A stretch of DNA of 64,000 bases from an uncultured Erythrobacter sp. (GTDB taxonomy: Bacteria > Pseudomonadota > Alphaproteobacteria > Sphingomonadales > Sphingomonadaceae). This document shows, in pieces, positions 35,178 through 43,677 of this stretch (the stretch's first letter is position 1; the number at the start of each line of letters is the position of its first letter). A program made the translations under genes and the position numbers. The notes beneath the pieces are model-generated. The model was not told the DNA's origin. It saw nothing but the letters and a program-made list of their open reading frames with translations, and did no database searches. The DNA lies in contig CANMIS010000001.1 of assembly GCA_947498065.1 (NCBI GenBank), forward strand, positions 496,001 to 560,000, written 5' to 3'.

Positions 35178-35852
35178 TTAGCCCGGAATGGCGATTTTGC
35201 TCAAATGCCCGCACTTCATCCAAAACCGCACGCCCTCTGCGCCTGACTTGAATTCGGTGCGCTCACCCGCTGGTAGCCTGATCCAGTCATTGCGGTGATA
35301 GGTTTCGCCCGCGTGGTTCAGTTCGCCCTCCAGTATCAGGATTTCCACGCCGCCGGCATCGCCCAATTCGGTCTCAGTGCCGGGCTCCCAGGCCTCGACA
35401 AACACCGCCTCTTGCGGCCGATCGACGATTTGAGCGCGGCTAACGCCCTCAACATTGGGATCAGCTGAGAGCTCCAAGCTGTTCAAATTCAGCGAGAATT
35501 GATCCGCATCATCTTTCGCAAATTGCCACAGTTTCACAAAAATAGTGCAGCCCGGATCAGAACGCGGGATGTGGTGCGTGCCGATCGGATTGCGCACATA
35601 AGTGCCCGCAGGATAATCTCCATGCTCGTCCTGAAACACGCCTTCTAGGACGATGAATTCCTCCCCGCCGGAGTGGGTATGCTCGGAAAAATGGCTGCCC
35701 GCAGCGTAACGCACGATGCTGGTGGCGCGCGCGACCTCATCGCCAATCCGGTCCAGCATTCTGCGATCAACTCCGGCCATGGGTGAGGGCACCCAATCCA
35801 TCTCGCCGGTGCGCACCATTACCGCTTCATCAAATTCTGCGTTGATTCTCAT
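35178..35852 (-). CDS. ChrR-like cupin protein (two cupin domains)
   Basis: A 224-residue protein of two cupin halves. The first has GSHFSEHTHSGGEEFIVLEG with His-His-Glu metal ligands and RNPIGTHHIP; the second has GGVEILILEGELNHAGETY and GDWIRLPAG-like NDWIRLPAGE. It resembles the cupin part of the anti-sigma factor ChrR, but without the N-terminal anti-sigma domain, so it is more likely a metal-dependent enzyme or sensor. Start at 35852 fits the family; it diverges from the DUF2236 gene. Confidence 0.78.
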   Translation of the reverse strand: MRINAEFDEAVMVRTGEMDWVPSPMAGVDRRMLDRIGDEVARATSIVRYAAGSHFSEHTHSGGEEFIVLEGVFQDEHGDYPAGTYVRNPIGTHHIPRSDPGCTIFVKLWQFAKDDADQFSLNLNSLELSADPNVEGVSRAQIVDRPQEAVFVEAWEPGTETELGDAGGVEILILEGELNHAGETYHRNDWIRLPAGERTEFKSGAEGVRFWMKCGHLSKIAIPG

Positions 35853-35935
35853 ACACTCAAAATGGGCATTGGCGGCGGCATGTGAAGTGCAACTTGACCT
35901 CGCATTTGAACAACACACTGACTACATTGCCCATA

Positions 35936-36775
35936 ATGGCTGATCCAATTGAAAAACTGCGACTGAAACTGGTTCAGCAAGTCCGCGATGTCTTCAACGA
36001 TGCCAGCGCCGGGCAAAAGCCAGAGCCACCATCGGACGAGGCACTGTTTGAGCGCGATACGCCGATCCGCATGGTGCATGCCGATCTGGTCGGGATGATG
36101 ACCGGCGGCATTCGCAGTCTGCTGCTGCAAATGCTCCACCCGCATGCGCTCCAGGGCGTGCTCGACCATTCGAACTTTCGCGAAGATATGCATGGCCGCC
36201 TGCGCCGCACGGCAAAGTTCATCGCGGTGACCACCTTTGGCCACCGCGACCGCGCACTCGCGGCGATTGAGCGGGTCAATGGCATCCATGCTCAGGTCAC
36301 CGGGACGCTGCCGGATGGCTCATCTTACATCGCGAATGATCCGCGCACGCTCGCTTGGGTGCATGTCGCCGAGGCGCAAAGTTTCCTAGCGGGATATATG
36401 CGCCATGTTCGGCCCAATATGCCGCGCAGCGAGCAGGACGAGTATTACCGCCAGTTTGCGGTAATCGCCCGCGCTCTGGGCGCGGATCCAGTGCCGGAAA
36501 CCCGGGCAGAGGCCGATGCGATTTTTCGCGAACTGCGCGTTGATCTGCGCCCTTCCCCGGAGGCGCGCGAGATCGCCAATCTGGTGCTCAACCAAAAGCC
36601 TGAGGGCACACCGCCGGGCGTTCAAGCCATGCTGGGCGGCGATGCAGTGGCGATGTTGCCGCCATGGGGCAGAAGCATGCTGGGGCTTAATGCGCCCGGT
36701 CTGAGCGCTATCCCCGCGCGCGCCGCAACATGGGGCATGGGCCGGACCTTGCGCTGGGCTTTTCGGCAGACTTGA
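35936..36775 (+). CDS. DUF2236 (MpaB/rubber oxygenase-like) protein
   Basis: A 279-residue helical protein of the oxygenase MpaB family (DUF2236), related to latex-clearing heme proteins. It has LLQMLHPHALQGVLDHSNFREDMHGRLRRT near residue 65, TTFGHRDRA, and the conserved WVHVAEAQSFLAGYMRH near residue 140. The histidines could bind heme. The start at 35936 is preferred over 35882, which would overlap the divergent cupin gene's leader. Function unknown. Confidence 0.8.
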   Translation: MADPIEKLRLKLVQQVRDVFNDASAGQKPEPPSDEALFERDTPIRMVHADLVGMMTGGIRSLLLQMLHPHALQGVLDHSNFREDMHGRLRRTAKFIAVTTFGHRDRALAAIERVNGIHAQVTGTLPDGSSYIANDPRTLAWVHVAEAQSFLAGYMRHVRPNMPRSEQDEYYRQFAVIARALGADPVPETRAEADAIFRELRVDLRPSPEAREIANLVLNQKPEGTPPGVQAMLGGDAVAMLPPWGRSMLGLNAPGLSAIPARAATWGMGRTLRWAFRQT

Positions 36776-36831
36776 CCCGAATTCGCCAAATTGCTGCTAT
36801 ATGGCTCCGCCGGATTTGAGGGAGGATTGAA

Positions 36832-37188
36832 ATGTACGTAGCCGTAGCCGCGCTCTCAGTGCCTGAAGAGAACCGCGAGAAGTATCTCGAAGCCGCCGAG
36901 TTCATGGCCAATTGGTCGATGGATCACGGCGCATTGGAAGTCATGGAAGCCTGGGAACTCGATGTTCCCGAAGGCAAAACCACGGACTATCGCAAGGCCG
37001 TAAATGCGCCCGCCGGAGAGAAGATTGTCACCGGCTGGGTGATCTGGCCGGACAAGGCCACGTTCGACAAAGCCAATGAAGCGATGTTGGCGGGCGAAGG
37101 CTTTGAGGGCCACTCCGGCGAAATGCCCTTCGATGGCTCAAGGATAATCTATGGCGGATTTGAGCCCCTTTTGACCAAAGGGCGCTAA
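36832..37188 (+). CDS. DUF1428 family protein (YbaA-like)
   Basis: A 118-residue protein of the DUF1428 family with ferredoxin-like fold. It matches at VAVAALSVPEENREKYLEAAEFMANW, DVPEGKTTDYRKAVNA, and the C-terminal MPFDGSRIIYGGFEPLL. No reaction is known. It is preceded by GGAGGATTGAAATG, a good ribosome-binding site, and is convergent with the J-domain gene 3 bases away. Confidence 0.88.
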   Translation: MYVAVAALSVPEENREKYLEAAEFMANWSMDHGALEVMEAWELDVPEGKTTDYRKAVNAPAGEKIVTGWVIWPDKATFDKANEAMLAGEGFEGHSGEMPFDGSRIIYGGFEPLLTKGR

Positions 37189-37191
37189 TGC

Positions 37192-37797
37192 CTAGCTGAA
37201 TGCACGCGCTTTGCGCAGCAATTGATAGGCCTCTACGACCTTGCCCAGGCGCGCTTCGTATTTGCGGTCCCCGCCATTGCGGTCTGGGTGATAGCGCCGC
37301 ACGAGCTCTGAATATCGCTGGCGCAGGCGCGGCCGATCGGTGTCTTGCCCAAGCCCCATCGCCTCAAGCGCGCCGATCTCTTCCGCAGAGAAACGCGTCC
37401 CGCCAACGCCATTGGGCGCCGCCTCTGCATCTCGCCTAGCGCGCCCTTTTATCCCGGCCGCCCGCGCTGAGATCGCATCCAAGGGATCATCAAAATCGGC
37501 CCAGCGCGGCATGCCATCAATGCCAGCGGTTGGCTTGAAGCTCGGGCTTTCGGTCTTCCAGCCGGATGCTGGCGATTGCGCCGCAAGGATTTCCTCTGCG
37601 TTCATGCCTTCGAACCAATCATAGCCGGAATTGAACTGACGCACGTGCTCCAGGCACATCCAGCGCCATTCGCCGGGTCCGTCAAAGCCATTGGGGCGGT
37701 TGCCAGGCGCACGAAACTCGCCAGCCTCCTCGCAGCCCGGGGCTTCGCAATCGCGTGCAGCGTCTTCGTGACGTCCATGAAACTTGGCAGAGCGCAT
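37192..37797 (-). CDS. J-domain protein (DnaJ-like)
   Basis: A 201-residue protein whose C-terminal 65 residues form a J domain: RQRYSELVRRYHPDRNGGDRKY contains the HPD motif that stimulates DnaK ATPase. The N-terminal half has cysteines (DCEAPGCEE, and MCLEHVRQFN) that could bind zinc. This architecture is the J-domain protein found beside cobS and bolA in alphaproteobacteria, so the gene marks that conserved neighbourhood. Confidence 0.87.
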   Translation of the reverse strand: MRSAKFHGRHEDAARDCEAPGCEEAGEFRAPGNRPNGFDGPGEWRWMCLEHVRQFNSGYDWFEGMNAEEILAAQSPASGWKTESPSFKPTAGIDGMPRWADFDDPLDAISARAAGIKGRARRDAEAAPNGVGGTRFSAEEIGALEAMGLGQDTDRPRLRQRYSELVRRYHPDRNGGDRKYEARLGKVVEAYQLLRKARAFS

Positions 37798-37847
37798 GAA
37801 AATAGAGCATGGGGTCTCACAACCCTAAATCCAAGAGAGAGAACGCG

Positions 37848-38120
37848 ATGAACGGCTCAATTGCCCAAGAAATGTCACAACTGCTGACGGAGGCTTTTTC
37901 GCCAAGCAAGCTCGATATCATCAATGATAGCGCGCAGCATTCTGGCCACGCCGGGGATGATGGCAGCGGCGAATCGCACTTTACGATCATGATCGAGGCC
38001 TCGGCATTCGCCGAGATGAACCGGCTCGCCCGGCAGCGTGCCGTTATCGCTGCTCTGGGTGACATTGTCGGCGAACGGGTGCATGCTGTTGCAATAAAGG
38101 CAAGCGTGCCGGAAAGTTAG
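37848..38120 (+). CDS. BolA family protein
   Basis: A 90-residue BolA-like protein. Conserved features are the SKLDIINDSAQHSGH region, GDGSGESHFTIMIEA with the HF strand, and LARQRAVIAALGDIVGERVHAVAIKA with the conserved helix and histidine. BolA proteins pair with monothiol glutaredoxins to bind [2Fe-2S] clusters. It diverges from the J-domain gene across 50 bases. The start at 37848 is chosen over 37809 from the family N-terminus. Confidence 0.88.
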   Translation: MNGSIAQEMSQLLTEAFSPSKLDIINDSAQHSGHAGDDGSGESHFTIMIEASAFAEMNRLARQRAVIAALGDIVGERVHAVAIKASVPES

Positions 38121-38194
38121 AGCGAGCCAATCGCCAAACTTGTGCAGGGAAGCTGGGGAGCAGAGACAATGCGAGCTCATGATCAGGCGCGCTG

Positions 38195-39034
38195 ATGCTG
38201 CTGTCTCGCACCTACCACCCCTCGCCCGAAGTCGCGCCCTATATCAGGCGGTTCTATGTGTTTCAGGCGCAATTGCCCGAAGCCATGGTGATCGAGGATT
38301 TCCTGTTGGCAGAGACCGCCTTTGTGCGCTGCTTGGTTGAAGGTGATTGGTCCGGCGAAGTGGCTCCCGGCGAATGGTCCCGGCCCAGCGACACTTTGCT
38401 GTTCGGAGCCAATGCTGGCCCGTTTAAGGTTCGGGTAAAGGGTAGCTTCAACGTTGTCGGATTTGCCATACGGCCCAGCGCGTGGCGTGCGTTGTTTACC
38501 GAGGATCATCCTGAATACGTTGATCGGATGTTGCCGCTGGAGGATGCATGGGGCGATCTGGCGAGCGAATTGCAGCGCGGCATCAGTGCGGCGGGGAGTG
38601 ACGAAGCGAAAGTTGCCGCAATGGAAGCCATTATCCTGCGCCGGATCGAGGAACATGGGCACCTACAGGTCGACAAGCAGCTCGCCAAGTTTGAGGTGTT
38701 CGCGCGAAGAGACAGCACAATCAGGATTGATCAGGCCGCCGACGACATTGGCATTTCCATCCGCCAGCTAGAGCGCCGCTGCAAGGATGCATTTGGCCTG
38801 ACACCAAAGGGCGTTTTGAGGCGCAGCAAGTTCCTCGACATGGCGGCGGCGATGCGCGGGTTTGGCAATGCCAGCGAGAAGGATTTGGCGGAGCTGCGCT
38901 ATTTCGATCAGTCGCATCTCAATCGCGAGTTTCGCAAATTCACACGGATGACACCGGGGCAATTCAAGAATACCGTTACGCCATTACAGACCGCTGGCCT
39001 GAAGCTGCGCGAAGAAAGCCGGAACGAGGACTAA
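38195..39034 (+). CDS. AraC family transcriptional regulator
   Basis: A 279-residue regulator. Residues 170-265 hold the two helix-turn-helix motifs: IRIDQAADDIGISIRQLERRCKDAFGLTPKG and the second, AELRYFDQSHLNREFRKFTRMTPGQFK, with the conserved TPGQF end. The N-terminal 150 residues resemble the DUF6597-type sensing domain of this group (HPSPEVAPYIRRFYVF). Target unknown; the Nudix gene follows by 4 bases. Confidence 0.86.
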   Translation: MLLSRTYHPSPEVAPYIRRFYVFQAQLPEAMVIEDFLLAETAFVRCLVEGDWSGEVAPGEWSRPSDTLLFGANAGPFKVRVKGSFNVVGFAIRPSAWRALFTEDHPEYVDRMLPLEDAWGDLASELQRGISAAGSDEAKVAAMEAIILRRIEEHGHLQVDKQLAKFEVFARRDSTIRIDQAADDIGISIRQLERRCKDAFGLTPKGVLRRSKFLDMAAAMRGFGNASEKDLAELRYFDQSHLNREFRKFTRMTPGQFKNTVTPLQTAGLKLREESRNED

Positions 39035-39038
39035 GCGT

Positions 39039-39485
39039 ATGCACGAACCGGCAAAAAAGCGCATCCGGCGCGCGGCGAGGATTATTGTTCTCAGCCCTGC
39101 AAACCGCACCCTGATGTTCCGCTTCGATGTCGCCGACAGACCGCCATTTTGGGTAACCGCTGGCGGCGAATGCGAGGCAGGAGAGAGTTTTAATGAGGCA
39201 GCAAGACGCGAATTGCTGGAGGAAACCGGCATAGTCGCCGACCCAGGCCCGCAAATCGCTCAATTCGAGCCAGAGTTCATAACTGTCGAAGGTGAACCTG
39301 TGCGGGCAGATGAGCGCTATTTCATCGTGCGCGCGGACAGCGACCTGATCGATACCTCGCGCCACACCGACTTAGAGCGCAAAGTGATGACGCAGCACCG
39401 CTGGTTCACCATGGACGAGCTTGAGAGCTGGCACGAAGCGATCTACCCAGAGAATATTGCTGCGCTGATCACGGCGCATGCCTGA
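39039..39485 (+). CDS. Nudix hydrolase
   Basis: A 148-residue protein with a complete Nudix box GGECEAGESFNEAARRELLEETGI (first residues about 46-69; G-x5-E-x7-RExxEE-x-G), which binds Mg2+ and hydrolyses nucleoside diphosphates linked to another group. The N-terminal RIRRAARIIVLSPANRTLMFRF is the first strand. Substrate unknown. It is preceded by the AraC gene and followed after 12 bases by the SDR gene. Confidence 0.9.
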   Translation: MHEPAKKRIRRAARIIVLSPANRTLMFRFDVADRPPFWVTAGGECEAGESFNEAARRELLEETGIVADPGPQIAQFEPEFITVEGEPVRADERYFIVRADSDLIDTSRHTDLERKVMTQHRWFTMDELESWHEAIYPENIAALITAHA

Positions 39486-39497
39486 TAAGGAATGACA

Positions 39498-40310
39498 ATG
39501 GACTACACCGGCAAAACCGTTTGGATCACTGGCGCATCATCGGGGATTGGTGCGGCGCTGTCGCGCGAGTTGGCCCGGCGCGGTGCGCATTTGGTGTTGT
39601 CGGGCCGCGACGAAACTCGGCTGGCCGACGTCGCGAAGGATTGCGGCGAGACTTTGCTCCTGCCGTTTGACGTGCGCGATGACGCTGCGCTTGCCGATGC
39701 CACGGCCAAGGCAATCGCCTGGAAAGGCGGCGTTGATCTGGCGTTCGCCAATGCCGGTGTTTCTCAGCGCAGCCGCGCGCTCAATACAGACATGCAGGTC
39801 TACCGGGACATCATTGATATCGACCTCACCGCGCAAATCGCCTTCTCACAAGGCTTGATCGGACACATGGCCCAGCGAGGCTCTGGCGGCATCGCCTTTA
39901 TCTCGTCCATCGCCGGCAAAGTCGGTGTGCCGATGCGCACAGCCTATAGCGCGGTGAAATTTGGCCTCGCTGGCTATGGCGATGCCCTGCGCGGAGAATT
40001 GTCGCAATCGGGCGTCAATGTGCACATGATCTATCCCGGCTCCGTCGCCACCAATGTCGCGCGCAATGCTCTGACAGCCGATGGCGCAAAACGGGGCCGC
40101 TCCGATGATGTGATCGACAATGGCATCTCTGCCGAAAATGCTGCGAACACGATGCTCGACGGCATTGCCGCTGGCGAACGCGAGATCATCGTCGCGCAAG
40201 GAGCAGAGCTGGCAATGGGCGAAATGCGCCGCACGCCCGATGCTCTGTTCGACCAGATCGCTGGCATGGTCGCCAGCGGCTATATGGAGAAAATGGAGGC
40301 AGAAGATTGA
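39498..40310 (+). CDS. Short-chain dehydrogenase/reductase
   Basis: A classical SDR of about 270 residues. The cofactor loop is TGASSGIG (GxxxGxG form), the catalytic Ser is in FISSIAG, and the Tyr-Lys pair is in YSAVKFG. The start could be ATG at 39492 or at 39498; the latter has a better distance to AAGGA. Substrate unknown; the C-terminal extension differs from steroid-type SDRs. Its stop overlaps a TTG start of the next gene. Confidence 0.88.
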   Translation: MDYTGKTVWITGASSGIGAALSRELARRGAHLVLSGRDETRLADVAKDCGETLLLPFDVRDDAALADATAKAIAWKGGVDLAFANAGVSQRSRALNTDMQVYRDIIDIDLTAQIAFSQGLIGHMAQRGSGGIAFISSIAGKVGVPMRTAYSAVKFGLAGYGDALRGELSQSGVNVHMIYPGSVATNVARNALTADGAKRGRSDDVIDNGISAENAANTMLDGIAAGEREIIVAQGAELAMGEMRRTPDALFDQIAGMVASGYMEKMEAED

Positions 40311-41203
40311 GCGCGATGGAACAAAAACGCGTACAACTTGCCAATGGCATTCATCTGGATGTGCTCGATGAAGGCCCGCTCGATGCCCCGGTCCTGATTT
40401 TCCTTCACGGCTTTCCTGAAAGCCACCGAACATGGCGCCATCAGATCGCGCATTTCAAGGATCGCTTCCGCTGTATTGCCCCCGATCAGCGTGGCTATCG
40501 CGGATCATCCAAACCGCAAGAGGTTGATGCCTACACGCCCGACAAGCTGATCGGCGATATCTTCCTGCTCGCCGATGCGCTGAGCATTGGGAAGTTCACA
40601 ATTGTTGGCCATGATTGGGGCGGCGCGATCGCCTGGGGCGTAGCGCTCGGCGGCCAGCATATGCGGGTCGAACGCGCGATAATCGCCAATGCCCCGCATC
40701 CCTCGATCTTCCAGAAATTGCTCTACACCCATCCGGGCCAGCGCGAGGCGAGCCAATATATTCGCGGGTTTAAAGACACGGCCAATGACGCACTGATCAA
40801 GGACCAAGGTCTGACCGGCCTGATGCTGCAAGAGGTGAAGTGGGATCGCCCAGCTGCGATGGAGCCAGAAGAACGCGAGGCTTTGCTGCGCGATTGGCAA
40901 AACCGCGATGCAGCCTTTGGCATGATAAATTATTACCGCGCCAGCCCGATCACAGTGCCGACAATGGATGAACCGTTCGAAGTGCCATCGGATTACACCG
41001 GGCCAGATCTGCCGCAGCTGACCATCCCGACATTGGTGATCTGGGCTATGGACGACTTGGCTTTGCCTGCCGAAAATCTCGATGGACTGGACGAGTTAAT
41101 TGACGAACTCACCATCGAGCAAGTGCAGGACTGCGGGCATTTTGTGCCATGGGAAGCACCGGAGAAGGTCAACGCGGCAATGGAGAAGTTTTTCCAGAGC
41201 TAA
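40307..41203 (+). CDS. Alpha/beta hydrolase, epoxide-hydrolase-like
   Basis: A 298-residue alpha/beta hydrolase with an Asp nucleophile in GHDWGGAIAWG, the oxyanion motif LHGFPESHRTWRHQ (HGFP), and the catalytic His in DCGHFVPWE. Asp nucleophile and HGxP point to an epoxide hydrolase or fluoroacetate dehalogenase-type enzyme rather than an esterase. The start is TTG at 40307 overlapping the SDR stop (TTGA), or ATG at 40316. Confidence 0.85.
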   Translation: MSAMEQKRVQLANGIHLDVLDEGPLDAPVLIFLHGFPESHRTWRHQIAHFKDRFRCIAPDQRGYRGSSKPQEVDAYTPDKLIGDIFLLADALSIGKFTIVGHDWGGAIAWGVALGGQHMRVERAIIANAPHPSIFQKLLYTHPGQREASQYIRGFKDTANDALIKDQGLTGLMLQEVKWDRPAAMEPEEREALLRDWQNRDAAFGMINYYRASPITVPTMDEPFEVPSDYTGPDLPQLTIPTLVIWAMDDLALPAENLDGLDELIDELTIEQVQDCGHFVPWEAPEKVNAAMEKFFQS

Positions 41204-41350
41204 TCGGCAACACGTCTACAAGCGCAGACAACAGGTGATTTCTATTTTGGACTCAGTCTCGCGGATTCGCTATTGCGATCGCAGAGGCGCGAAAAGCCCC
41301 GCATCAACCTTCGGTCGCAGCTCCAATATCTCTTAAGGAGAGGAAATGCG

Positions 41351-41809
41351 ATGATATCAGTTCGAAAAGCCTGCGCAGCTGCTCTTTTGGGCACCGCAGC
41401 TGTTGCGGTTGCAAGTCCAGCTGTAGGTCAATCTGTGCGACCTCAGGTCCAATCTGCAAAGCCCAGCCCGCGTGCGATGACCATTCCGCAGCCAGTCGCA
41501 AAAGACTACATGATGTGCACATCGCGCCAAGACCTGCACTTCACGACGATGGGATACGCTGTAGTGTGCCGTGATCAGGCATTTGAGCCGATCATCGTTG
41601 CAGTCGACCACACCAAATTTCCAGGTGGCATCGAAACTGTGACGACCCTCCTACAAGGCGCAAATACCACCTCAAGTGTCGAAAAAAGGCGGCGACTGAA
41701 GATCGAGCATACCCCTCCGTCTGCGAAGGCAAAGCGGCTCTGCAACCTTATCAACATCCGCGGGCGAACGCGCCCACCATGTCGCGAACTGCTGAATTTC
41801 TACTACTGA
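41351..41809 (+). CDS. Secreted protein of unknown function
   Basis: A 152-residue protein with a signal peptide (VRKACAAALLGTAAVAVASPAVG, cleavage after VGQ) and a polar mature part with four cysteines (MMCTSRQ, VVCRDQ, RLCNLIN, PPCREL) that could form two disulfides in the periplasm. No family recognised. The start at 41351 lies behind AAGGAGAGG. The gene looks more AT-rich than its neighbours. Confidence 0.72.
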   Translation: MISVRKACAAALLGTAAVAVASPAVGQSVRPQVQSAKPSPRAMTIPQPVAKDYMMCTSRQDLHFTTMGYAVVCRDQAFEPIIVAVDHTKFPGGIETVTTLLQGANTTSSVEKRRRLKIEHTPPSAKAKRLCNLINIRGRTRPPCRELLNFYY

Positions 41810-41816
41810 CCGGGTT

Positions 41817-42881
41817 TCATTCAGCGCTCCACTCTACCCAGGCGCCATGCGGATGCGCGTGGGCGAGGCAGACCTCCTCTTCCCCGCCCGGCCAATAGCG
41901 CACGCGCAGTTCGTGGCGGAATGTCGCAGGGTCGGTTTCAAGCGCTATCCAGGCGAGCGGCTTCTCAGTGCTAGCTTGTGCGCCAGCCGCCATAACCGCG
42001 GCCGTAATCTCGCTTTGAGTGCTTGCAGGCATATATTGCCACATGATCGAGTGAAACATGACGCGGGTCGTGCCGGGCTCTTGCGGCTTGGCCAATTGCT
42101 CCCGCACGAATTCGCCCGCGTCCAATTGCACGACATCAGGCGCGTGCTCTCCGGCTAGCTGAATTGCCGCATCGATCCGCTGCATCCGCTCCTGCGCGTC
42201 CGGCCAAACATAGCTTTTCAGACGCAGAGCCGCATCCGTATCGCTAAGGTCAATCGGCCCAATATCGCAGCCGCAGATAGCAGTGATCTCTAGTTCAGCA
42301 GCAGGCGGTGAAGCGCCTCGCCATTCGGGCTTAATCTGCATTGGAGAGCTTGGCGGCCCGCTTTCTGTCTCGCCCAAGCGGTAAAAATAGCGGTCCATCA
42401 TAGTGTTGACCCCGGCACTTGCACCGAGTTCAAACAAATCGAACTTCACAGGCACCCGGCCAGCCAACCACAGCAGACCAGCGATGATGCTGGCAGAGCG
42501 CCCAGCCTCATTGGTTTGCGGCGGTCCATCGAGCCATGGGACAAGTGCTGCATCATGCGCCTCCACCACCGCGCAAACCAGCGCATCGACCTCAGCCTGA
42601 TCGGTGACTTCGCCGCGGTAAACTGGAGCCAGACGATCGTCCGCGCAGCTGAGAAGCAGATAGTGCAAACCTCCCGCAATTCTGAGCGGCATGGCGTCCT
42701 TCAGAGTGAGGCCCGGCCAGTTCGTCATCCGCTTCGCAACGGCAGTGTCACCTTTTGCGGCGGTGGCCAAAGCCCGGACAATTCGCCCAGTGCACGGCGC
42801 TCCGTTTTCCTCGGCATGGGTAGCCTGCCAATCCAGCGCCGCGTCAAAGTCTGAGGTGTCCATAATCGCCCCGTTACTCAT
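41817..42881 (-). CDS. DUF2332 family protein
   Basis: A 354-residue protein of the DUF2332 family. Characteristic parts are QTNEAGRSASIIAGLLWLAG near residue 120, FDLFELGASAGVNTMMDRY near residue 147 and the C-terminal VWPDAQERMQRID with FHSIMWQYM. ELGASAGVN looks like a SAM-binding loop of a methyltransferase fold, but the activity is not established. It is convergent with the secreted protein gene and divergent from hisG. Confidence 0.85.
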   Translation of the reverse strand: MSNGAIMDTSDFDAALDWQATHAEENGAPCTGRIVRALATAAKGDTAVAKRMTNWPGLTLKDAMPLRIAGGLHYLLLSCADDRLAPVYRGEVTDQAEVDALVCAVVEAHDAALVPWLDGPPQTNEAGRSASIIAGLLWLAGRVPVKFDLFELGASAGVNTMMDRYFYRLGETESGPPSSPMQIKPEWRGASPPAAELEITAICGCDIGPIDLSDTDAALRLKSYVWPDAQERMQRIDAAIQLAGEHAPDVVQLDAGEFVREQLAKPQEPGTTRVMFHSIMWQYMPASTQSEITAAVMAAGAQASTEKPLAWIALETDPATFRHELRVRYWPGGEEEVCLAHAHPHGAWVEWSAE

Positions 42882-42996
42882 GCCCTGTCACTCATGTAAC
42901 GTGTCTCCTCGCTATGTTGGTGGCGCGATCAAAGGCAGGTTTACCTGATCGTCCGTGTTGCCCTTTGGCAGTGCAATGCCTAAGTGCGGCTCCGCA

Positions 42997-43677
42997 ATGA
43001 CTACGGACAATTCAGGCCAGCTCACCTTTGCCATTCCCAAGGGGCGGATCCTCGATGAGGCTCTGCCTGTGATGGCGCGCGCCGGTGTTGAGCCCGAAGC
43101 CGCGTTTCACGACAAGAGCAACCGCGCATTGAGCTTTGGCACAAACCGCGCCGATATGCGACTCATCCGGGTCCGCGCGTTTGATGTGGCGACCTTCGTG
43201 GCGCATGGCGCGGCGCAGGTTGGAATTGTTGGCTCTGACGTGATCGAAGAGTTTGATTACGCTGACCTTTACGCGCCGGTGGACCTTGATATTGGCCATT
43301 GTCGCCTCTCGGTTGCGCAGCGTGTGGATGACACGGCAGAGCAATCGAGCGCGAGCCACCTGAGGGTCGCAACCAAATATCCCAGCCTGACCCGCCGCCA
43401 TTTTGAGGCGCAAGGCATTCAGGCCGAATGCGTAAAGCTCAATGGCGCGATGGAACTCGCCCCGTCACTTGGCCTCGCGCGCCAGATCGTTGATCTGGTG
43501 TCGACCGGACGGACGCTGAAGGACAATGGATTGGTCGAGACATCGAAAATCATCGATATCTCTGCCCGGCTGATCGTGAACCGTGCGGCGCTGAAAACCG
43601 ATCCGCGTGTCGCTGAGCTCGTCGCCGCATTCCGCGCCGATATGGAAGCGCAAGCCGCCGAAAAGCAGGTCGCATAA
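42997..43677 (+). CDS. hisG: ATP phosphoribosyltransferase catalytic subunit (short form)
   Basis: A 226-residue HisG, the enzyme that joins ATP and PRPP to start histidine synthesis. [16 protein letters not shown], the central [16 protein letters not shown] and the PRPP loop [13 protein letters not shown] are typical. The length is that of the short form without the C-terminal regulatory domain, which in other species needs the HisZ partner; no hisZ is in the window. The start at 42997 is chosen over an open frame to 42955. Confidence 0.94.
   Translation: MTTDNSGQLTFAIPKGRILDEALPVMARAGVEPEAAFHDKSNRALSFGTNRADMRLIRVRAFDVATFVAHGAAQVGIVGSDVIEEFDYADLYAPVDLDIGHCRLSVAQRVDDTAEQSSASHLRVATKYPSLTRRHFEAQGIQAECVKLNGAMELAPSLGLARQIVDLVSTGRTLKDNGLVETSKIIDISARLIVNRAALKTDPRVAELVAAFRADMEAQAAEKQVA

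Noticed and set aside
34307..35251. Plus-strand open frame opposite cobS
   Set aside because: CobS is clear on the minus strand; the plus frame shows no domain.
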